Positions 58,987 to 64,000 of a stretch of DNA of 64,000 nt are shown here, piece after piece; positions within the stretch are counted from its first letter, which is position 1; every line of letters starts with the position of its first letter. The DNA comes from JBGAHD01 sp044226395 (GTDB lineage: Bacteria > Pseudomonadota > Gammaproteobacteria > Xanthomonadales > Ahniellaceae), in NCBI GenBank assembly GCA_044226395.1, contig JBGAHD010000002.1, positions 806,001 through 870,000 on the forward strand, written 5' to 3'. The position numbers were made by a program, and so were the translations under genes. Under the pieces are notes generated by a model. That model had not been told where the DNA came from, ran no database searches, and worked only from the letters and a program-made list of their open reading frames with translations.

Positions 58987-60780
58987 ATGAAAAGACGCCT
59001 TCGCTGGATCGCGATCGCGACGATGTGCATGGGCGCGTTGACGACGCGCGCCGCCGAGGTGACCGTGATCGTGCGCGATGCCATCACCGGCGCGCCGGTG
59101 TCGGCGACGCTGCGCGTGGACGATGCGCGGGGCCGGGGGCTTGGCCCGTTCACGCTCGATCAGGGCCGCGCGCGCGTGGCGATCACGGCGGGCGAGGGTC
59201 GTTTCGTCGTTGAGTCGCCCGACCATCGACCCTTGCGCGCGAACGTGCGCGTCGATGACTCGAGTTTGCCGCTGACCTTCTTGCTCGATCCCGTCGCGCC
59301 GCCGCCCGAACAGCGCGCCGCGCGCGAACTGGCCGCGCGCTCGCCGGGAATGGCCGTGGTGCACGGCTGGGTGCGCGACGCGGCGGATGCGGGCGCGGTG
59401 ATGGGCGCTCGCGTGAGTCTCGATGACGATCGCGCCGAGACGATCACCGATAACGAAGGTCACTTTCAACTGATCGCGCCCGCTGCCACGGCGAGCGATG
59501 GACAAGCGCCGCCGCGTGCGCGTCTTCGCGTCACGACGGAGCAGGGTGCGCGTCTCGAGCGCGAGTCCGTGATCGTGCCTGGCGCGCAGACCGTGCTGTT
59601 GATGCTCGGCGCGCCCGTCACGCCCGACCACGCCCAGATCGATCCCGACCGCGCGCTGCGCGAGCGCGCGCCCGAAGCGATCGCGCGACCCGACACGCGA
59701 CCGACCGAGGTCGCGCGCGCCACCGCGATGACGCCGCCCGCCGTCGTGCGCGTGGGTTTCGGCGATGCCGCGTGCACGACTTCGTGTTGCACGGCGTCTT
59801 GCACCAACACCTGCGTGCTATCGCTCGAGACCTATGTCGCGCGCGGCCTCAATGACGAATGGATCGCGAGCTGGGGCACGCACAGCCTGCGCGCGGGTTC
59901 GATCGCCTATCGCAGCTACGGCGCATACCACGTGCTGCATCCGCGCACGGCGAACTTCGACATCTGTTCGAGCGCGTGTTGTCAGGTCAACGATCCCGAC
60001 ACGCACGCCAACACCGACGCGGCCGTGGCGCGCACGCCCGGCATCGTGCTCACGCGCGACGATGTCGAGCCCTTTCGCGCCGAGTACTCGGCCGAGAACA
60101 ATGCCTGGGACGATCCCAACGATGGCCTGGCGTGCAGCAATGCCGATCTGTCCTGCGGCGATGGCGTGGTGGGCTCGCCCAGCGCGCAGTGGCCGTGCCT
60201 GGCCGACAGCGTGGCCGCGGGTCATGGCTGCTTTGGTCATGGTCGCGGCATGTCGCAGTGGGGCACGCAGCGCTGGAGTCTGCAAAACCGCCCCTGGCGC
60301 TGGATCGCTGATCACTACTTCAACGACAACGGCAATGTTGGCGGCGCTGGCACGGGTCTGCGCACGGCGACGTTGACCTCGCCACTCGACATCACCGCCG
60401 CCGCGGCCACGCCGTCGACCGTCGCGCCGGGCGCGAGCCTCGACCTGGCGGTGACCGCCAGCAATGCCGCGAGCGCGGCGCACACGCATCTGCTGATCGG
60501 CGCGAGTCTGTATCGCGCGGGCGTGGGCTATCTGTCCGACAGCGCGCATGACGCGCCGGCGAGTCTCGCCGCGGCGGCGAGCGGCATCGTGCTGCATCGC
60601 GCCTTCGACGTGCCGCTGACCGCGCAGGGCGTGTTCGCGCTCGATGTCGCGCTGTATCTCGACGTTGACGAGAATGGTTTGATCACCACCGACGATCTGC
60701 GCCTGAGTTATCGCCGGGTCGACAATGCCGTGACCGTCGCCAGCGCCGGCGACGCGGTGTTCACGGACGACTTCGAATGA
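58987..60780 (+). CDS. secreted SpoIID/LytB-like protein with carboxypeptidase-regulatory domains, ending in DDFE
   Basis: A 597-residue secreted protein: signal peptide WIAIATMCMGALTTRA, two carboxypeptidase-regulatory-like beta domains (about 25-95 and 125-205), a linker, then a SpoIID-type domain (about 265-455). Diagnostic pieces are LSLETYVARGLNDEWIASWG, LRAGSIAYRSYGAYHVL and the C-terminal GHGRGMSQWGTQRWSLQNRP. Relatives are lytic transglycosylases of peptidoglycan. A cysteine knot-like stretch ACTTSCCTASCTNTC (about 260-275) precedes the domain. The end is VFTDDFE. A ribosome binding site GGGAG is at 58976-58980; TATGCT at 58957-58962 may be the -10. Confidence 0.8.
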   Translation: MKRRLRWIAIATMCMGALTTRAAEVTVIVRDAITGAPVSATLRVDDARGRGLGPFTLDQGRARVAITAGEGRFVVESPDHRPLRANVRVDDSSLPLTFLLDPVAPPPEQRAARELAARSPGMAVVHGWVRDAADAGAVMGARVSLDDDRAETITDNEGHFQLIAPAATASDGQAPPRARLRVTTEQGARLERESVIVPGAQTVLLMLGAPVTPDHAQIDPDRALRERAPEAIARPDTRPTEVARATAMTPPAVVRVGFGDAACTTSCCTASCTNTCVLSLETYVARGLNDEWIASWGTHSLRAGSIAYRSYGAYHVLHPRTANFDICSSACCQVNDPDTHANTDAAVARTPGIVLTRDDVEPFRAEYSAENNAWDDPNDGLACSNADLSCGDGVVGSPSAQWPCLADSVAAGHGCFGHGRGMSQWGTQRWSLQNRPWRWIADHYFNDNGNVGGAGTGLRTATLTSPLDITAAAATPSTVAPGASLDLAVTASNAASAAHTHLLIGASLYRAGVGYLSDSAHDAPASLAAAASGIVLHRAFDVPLTAQGVFALDVALYLDVDENGLITTDDLRLSYRRVDNAVTVASAGDAVFTDDFE

Positions 60781-60829
60781 TCACGCCTCGCCCTTTTACC
60801 GCAACGACCCCAGCCCTGGAGATTTCGAC

Positions 60830-61426
60830 ATGACCTCGCGCTTGACCCCGATCGCGTTCGCGCTCGCCGTCCTGCCCTTGACCGCCACCGCCGCGCCGGT
60901 GGAATACAAACTCGATCCCAACCACACCTTCGCCAGTCTCGAGATGGACCACATGGGCCTGTCGATCTGGCGCGGCAAGTTCAACAAGACCGCCGGGCGC
61001 GTGTCGCTGGATCTGGCCGCGAAGCAGGGCACGGTCGAGGCCAGCATCGAATCGGCCAGCATCGATTGGGGTCACGAGGAGATGAACGAGCACTCGCGCG
61101 CGCCCGATTGGCTCAACGTGATCAAGTTTCCGCAGATCACGTATCAGGGCAAGCTGGTGTTCGAGGGCGATCAAGCCGTGGCCGTCGATGGCGAGCTGAC
61201 CTTGCTGGGCGTGAGCCAACCCGTGCGCCTGACCCTGCATCGCTTCGTCTGCAAGGAACACCCGTACTACAAGAAGCCCGTGTGCGGCGCCGATGCCGAG
61301 GCCGAATTCAATCGCCGCGACTTCGGTTTGACGCAATACGCCGACGGCGAGGCCGGCAAGATTCGCGTGCGCATCCAGGCCGAGGCCCTGGGCGAGGCGC
61401 CGACCAAGGCGTCGTCGTCGGAGTAG
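60830..61426 (+). CDS. YceI family protein
   Basis: A 198-residue secreted lipocalin-like protein. Signal peptide LTPIAFALAVLPLTATAAP. The YceI beta-barrel pattern is clear: YKLDPNHTFASLEMDHMGLS, GTVEASIESASIDWGHEEMN, FPQITYQGKLVFEG. The barrel binds long isoprenoid or fatty amide ligands in the periplasm. A cysteine pair is at CKEHPYYKKPVCG. GGAGA precedes the ATG. Confidence 0.92.
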   Translation: MTSRLTPIAFALAVLPLTATAAPVEYKLDPNHTFASLEMDHMGLSIWRGKFNKTAGRVSLDLAAKQGTVEASIESASIDWGHEEMNEHSRAPDWLNVIKFPQITYQGKLVFEGDQAVAVDGELTLLGVSQPVRLTLHRFVCKEHPYYKKPVCGADAEAEFNRRDFGLTQYADGEAGKIRVRIQAEALGEAPTKASSSE

Positions 61427-61516
61427 TCGCGCCGTTCGACCCCGGCGCGACGGGCTCGGCTTGTCGGCGACGCGGGCGCGGGTGACACTGCGCGCTGCGC
61501 CGCGACCGACCCCGCC

Positions 61517-62677
61517 ATGGATCCCCGCACTGCCATCGTGATCGCCGTGGTCATGACCCTGCTCAACGGCGGCGTGTTGGGCTTGGTGCATCGCGACTTG
61601 CCCAAGGACCTGCGCCCGGCCGCCATGAGCTGGCGCGTGGGCACCTTGCTCGTGGCCGCTGGCAGCGTGCTGCTGGCGGTGCAGGATTTCCTGCCGGCCT
61701 TGCTGATTCTGCCGCTGGCCAATGGCGCGATGCTGTTGGGCATCACCGGCTACTGGCGCGCGATGCGTCAGTTCACGGGGCGCGCGGATCATGCCTCGAT
61801 CTTGTTGCCCGCCCTGTTCGGTGTCCTCGGCGTGGCCGTGTTCGTGGCCTGGCACAACTCGCTGGCGTGGCGCGTGGTCGTGGTGTCGGCGGCTTGGGCC
61901 TGGGTGCTGCTCGCCAGCGCGCGTGAGCTGCACCGCGTGCCGCGCGATCGCGTTGGCGCCAGCCATGGCGTGCTGGCGCTGTTGTTCGTGCTGCTTGGCG
62001 CCTTGATGCTGGCGCGCGGCGTCTACTATCTGTTCGCGGATGACGCTGGCACCTTGCTCGACCGCGGCAATGTGCTCAACGCGCTGACGCCCGTGGTCGT
62101 GTCGATCCTGCCTGTGATCGGCACCACGGCCTTCCTGCTGGTGCTGTTCGACAGCGTGCGTCGACGCTGGGAACGCGCGGCGGCGACCGATTACCTGACC
62201 GGCTTGCCCAATCGCCGCACCATCGCCGATGCCGCCGAGGCCGCCGCCGCCACGGCGCGCGCGCGGAACGAGGATCTGTCGGTGGCCGTGCTCGACGTCG
62301 ATCACTTCAAGCACGTCAACGATCGCTGGGGTCACGATGTCGGCGATCGCGCGCTGCGTCATGTCGCGCGTCAGATCGAGATCGCCTGCCGCGACCGCGA
62401 TCTGGCCGGGCGTCAGGGCGGCGAGGAGTTCGTCGTGCTGTTCGATCGCTGCGATGCCACGACCGCCGTGTTCCTGGCCGAGCGCCTGCGCCAGCAAATC
62501 GAAGCGCATGCCTTGACCGAAGCCGATGGCGCGCTGCGCTTGACCGTGTCGATCGGCGTGGCCACGCTGGCCCCGGGCGATCGCGGCTTCGATGATGTGC
62601 TGCGTCGCGCCGATCAGGCCATGTACGCGGCCAAGACCGAGGGGCGCAATCGCGTCTGTCTGGCGCCGGCGCCCTGA
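61517..62677 (+). CDS. membrane diguanylate cyclase with inhibitory site
   Basis: A 386-residue cyclic di-GMP synthase with about seven N-terminal helices (residues 5-205) and a GGDEF domain: ATDYLTGLPNRRTIADAAE, LDVDHFKHVNDRWGHDVGDR, RQGGEEFVVLFD. Unlike the other three cyclases here it carries the RxxD inhibitory motif RDRD exactly five residues before GGEEF, so product inhibition is expected. A terminator follows at 62705-62739. Confidence 0.91.
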   Translation: MDPRTAIVIAVVMTLLNGGVLGLVHRDLPKDLRPAAMSWRVGTLLVAAGSVLLAVQDFLPALLILPLANGAMLLGITGYWRAMRQFTGRADHASILLPALFGVLGVAVFVAWHNSLAWRVVVVSAAWAWVLLASARELHRVPRDRVGASHGVLALLFVLLGALMLARGVYYLFADDAGTLLDRGNVLNALTPVVVSILPVIGTTAFLLVLFDSVRRRWERAAATDYLTGLPNRRTIADAAEAAAATARARNEDLSVAVLDVDHFKHVNDRWGHDVGDRALRHVARQIEIACRDRDLAGRQGGEEFVVLFDRCDATTAVFLAERLRQQIEAHALTEADGALRLTVSIGVATLAPGDRGFDDVLRRADQAMYAAKTEGRNRVCLAPAP

Positions 62678-62704
62678 GCGGCGACGCGTGGCTTCGGCAT
62701 CGCC

Positions 62705-62739
62705 GAGGCATCGCGACCAAGGTCATGCCTCGCCCTTTT
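62705..62739 (+). terminator. intrinsic terminator after the last cyclase gene
   Basis: GAGGCAT (62705-62711) pairs with ATGCCTC (62725-62731), with an inner GACC/GGTC stem, followed by GCCCTTTT. The sequence after the stem, CCTCGCCCTTTT, also occurs after the stop of the SpoIID-like gene (60787-60798), there without a hairpin. Confidence 0.75.
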
Positions 62740-62929
62740 GCACGACAACGCGCGCCACGCGTCGGGCAAGCACGAAAGATTGTCCACGTGTCGTCGAAAC
62801 CCCGTCGCGCGCTTTGCCTTTCCTTGACGCGAGCGCGTAGCATGCGCGTCGGAAAATCGTCTTTCATGCGTGGGGCATGAGACATCGGCGCGACGGATCG
62901 CCAAGCAGTTCCTCCGTTGGGGATTCGAC

Positions 62930-64000
62930 ATGAAGCTGAGATTGCTCGCGGCGCTTTCGCTCGCCGCCCTGTCCCTGGTCAGCCCGCGCGCGCAGGCCGT
63001 GCCGCAGACCATGACCTTCGATTCGCTGGTGTTCAACAGCCAGGTCTCGACTTTCGATCAGGACGCCTTCCGCTTCGTGCTCACCGGTGGCGCGCCACCG
63101 ACCTGGACGACGTGGTCGGGCGCGCCCTTGGTCAATACCGGCGTGCGTTCCTTCAGCGGCGGCGGCAACGATGCCCAGCAAGGCTCGATCACGCGCATCG
63201 GCGGCGGCACCTTCACCATGTCGAGCTTGATCGTGGTGAACTACGGCAATAACGCCGCGCTGACCGTGCGCGCCTTCAATGGCGCGACTCAGGTGTTCAC
63301 GCAAAGCATCGCGGCCAACGGCTCGGCCACCGTGAACTTCGGCAATATCACGGCCACCGAAGTCCGCCTCAACGGCAACTCAGCCAATGCCGGCGCCAAT
63401 TTCGGCACGACGTTTGGCTTCGACAATTTCACCATCGACGTGGCCAATGCCGCGCCGACCTTGGGCAGCATCGAAGGCGATTCGGTCAATTACACGCAGG
63501 GCGGTTCGCCCGTGGTGCTCGATGCCAGCACCGCGATGACCGTGGCGGACGCCGATTCCGCCGACTTCAACGGCGGTCGGCTGAGCGTGTCGTTCTCGGC
63601 CGGCGGTTTCGCCGGCGAGGACGTGCTCTCGGTCGGCAATGTCGGCACGATCACGCTGACCGGCGTCGATGTGTTCGATGGCGCCACGCAGATCGGTTCG
63701 ATCACCTCGAGCGGCGTCAACGGCAATCCGCTGGTGATCACGCTCAACGCCAATGCCACGGTCGCGCGCACGCAAAACCTGGCGCGCGCGATCCGCTACA
63801 GCAATACCAACAGCACCAACAACCCCGAAGTGGGCCGACGCACCGTGCGCTGGTCGCTCGACGACGGCGATGGCGCGCCGCCGCGCGCGTACCTGTCGAG
63901 CGTGCGCTTCCTGCCGCTGATCCCGGGCGGTTCGGTGGTGCGCGTGGAAATGAGCGGCACCTCGGCGCCGAGCCCGGCCTTGAGCGGCTTTCCCAAGACC
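62930..64000 (+). CDS. secreted repeat adhesin-like protein, 5' part
   Basis: The first 357 residues of a protein that continues beyond the window. Signal peptide LLAALSLAALSLVSPRAQA. An N-terminal beta-sandwich (about 24-165; QTMTFDSLVFNSQVSTFDQD, TTFGFDNFTIDV) is followed by a cadherin-like repeat (about 168-320) with acidic calcium-type loops (TVADADSADFNGG, WSLDDGDG). Such repeats are usual in very large surface proteins. The start has GGGGA at 62919-62923 as ribosome binding site. Total length and C-terminal sorting signal are unknown. Confidence 0.8.
   Translation, partial: MKLRLLAALSLAALSLVSPRAQAVPQTMTFDSLVFNSQVSTFDQDAFRFVLTGGAPPTWTTWSGAPLVNTGVRSFSGGGNDAQQGSITRIGGGTFTMSSLIVVNYGNNAALTVRAFNGATQVFTQSIAANGSATVNFGNITATEVRLNGNSANAGANFGTTFGFDNFTIDVANAAPTLGSIEGDSVNYTQGGSPVVLDASTAMTVADADSADFNGGRLSVSFSAGGFAGEDVLSVGNVGTITLTGVDVFDGATQIGSITSSGVNGNPLVITLNANATVARTQNLARAIRYSNTNSTNNPEVGRRTVRWSLDDGDGAPPRAYLSSVRFLPLIPGGSVVRVEMSGTSAPSPALSGFPKT

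Noticed and set aside
60761..62509. 582-codon minus frame
   Set aside because: Covers YceI and a cyclase gene on the opposite strand, both certain.

Overview
This is a very GC-rich chromosomal window with almost wall-to-wall coding. It carries recF-gyrB at its left edge, so it lies close to the replication origin. The order recF, gyrB, tonB, exbB, exbD, exbD, pdxJ resembles the origin region of Xanthomonas. Together with the content (YafY/WYL regulator, DUF3142 pair, IPTL-type surface proteins, many GGDEF proteins) it points to a gammaproteobacterium of the order Lysobacterales (Xanthomonadales), probably a less-studied lineage near Rhodanobacteraceae. The assignment rests on gene order and family recall, not on a database search.

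Layout. 1-5.7 kb: end of recF, gyrB, then a two-gene operon of an inactive-transglutaminase 7TM protein and an ATP-grasp ligase. 5.8-11.1 kb: TPR protein and an energy-transduction block (tonB, exbB, exbD1, exbD2, then a terminator and a third exbD), with convergent pdxJ. 11.2-13.8 kb: leftward operon of an ECF sigma factor, a likely anti-sigma factor and a PDZ protein, plus a small membrane protein. 13.9-19.6 kb: two 7TMR-DISM diguanylate cyclases flanking a DUF4126 membrane protein and a PA0069-type radical SAM protein. 19.6-24.8 kb: VOC protein, WYL regulator, an overlapping DUF3142/TPR pair, a lipoprotein. 24.8-32.1 kb: two-component system, DUF885 peptidase, folE, rhomboid protease and small membrane proteins. 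32.1-39 kb: CocE/NonD hydrolase, rlmI-like methyltransferase, ABC ATPase with membrane partner, Tet-like MFS transporter.

39-64 kb is the accessory, cell-surface part: two tandem DUF4139 proteins; three tandem secreted propeller-like paralogues with degenerate IPTL-CTERM anchors; a beta-helix protein; a third diguanylate cyclase; an oxidoreductase; an 838-residue secreted protein with a helical region that may be pore-forming; LysR and MarR regulators; a divergent pair of secreted proteins (DUF11-like and SpoIID-like); YceI; a fourth diguanylate cyclase; and the start of a repeat-type adhesin that runs off the window. Three of the secreted proteins end in the same short pattern (...ANQFE, ...ANGFE, ...TDDFE), which looks like an undescribed C-terminal tag.

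No tRNA, rRNA, CRISPR array, insertion sequence or prophage was seen. Several genes have a -10-like hexamer ending 6-7 bases before the start codon, which suggests leaderless mRNAs. The four diguanylate cyclases, two transcription-factor/enzyme pairs, the ECF operon and the two-component system make this a signalling-rich region.
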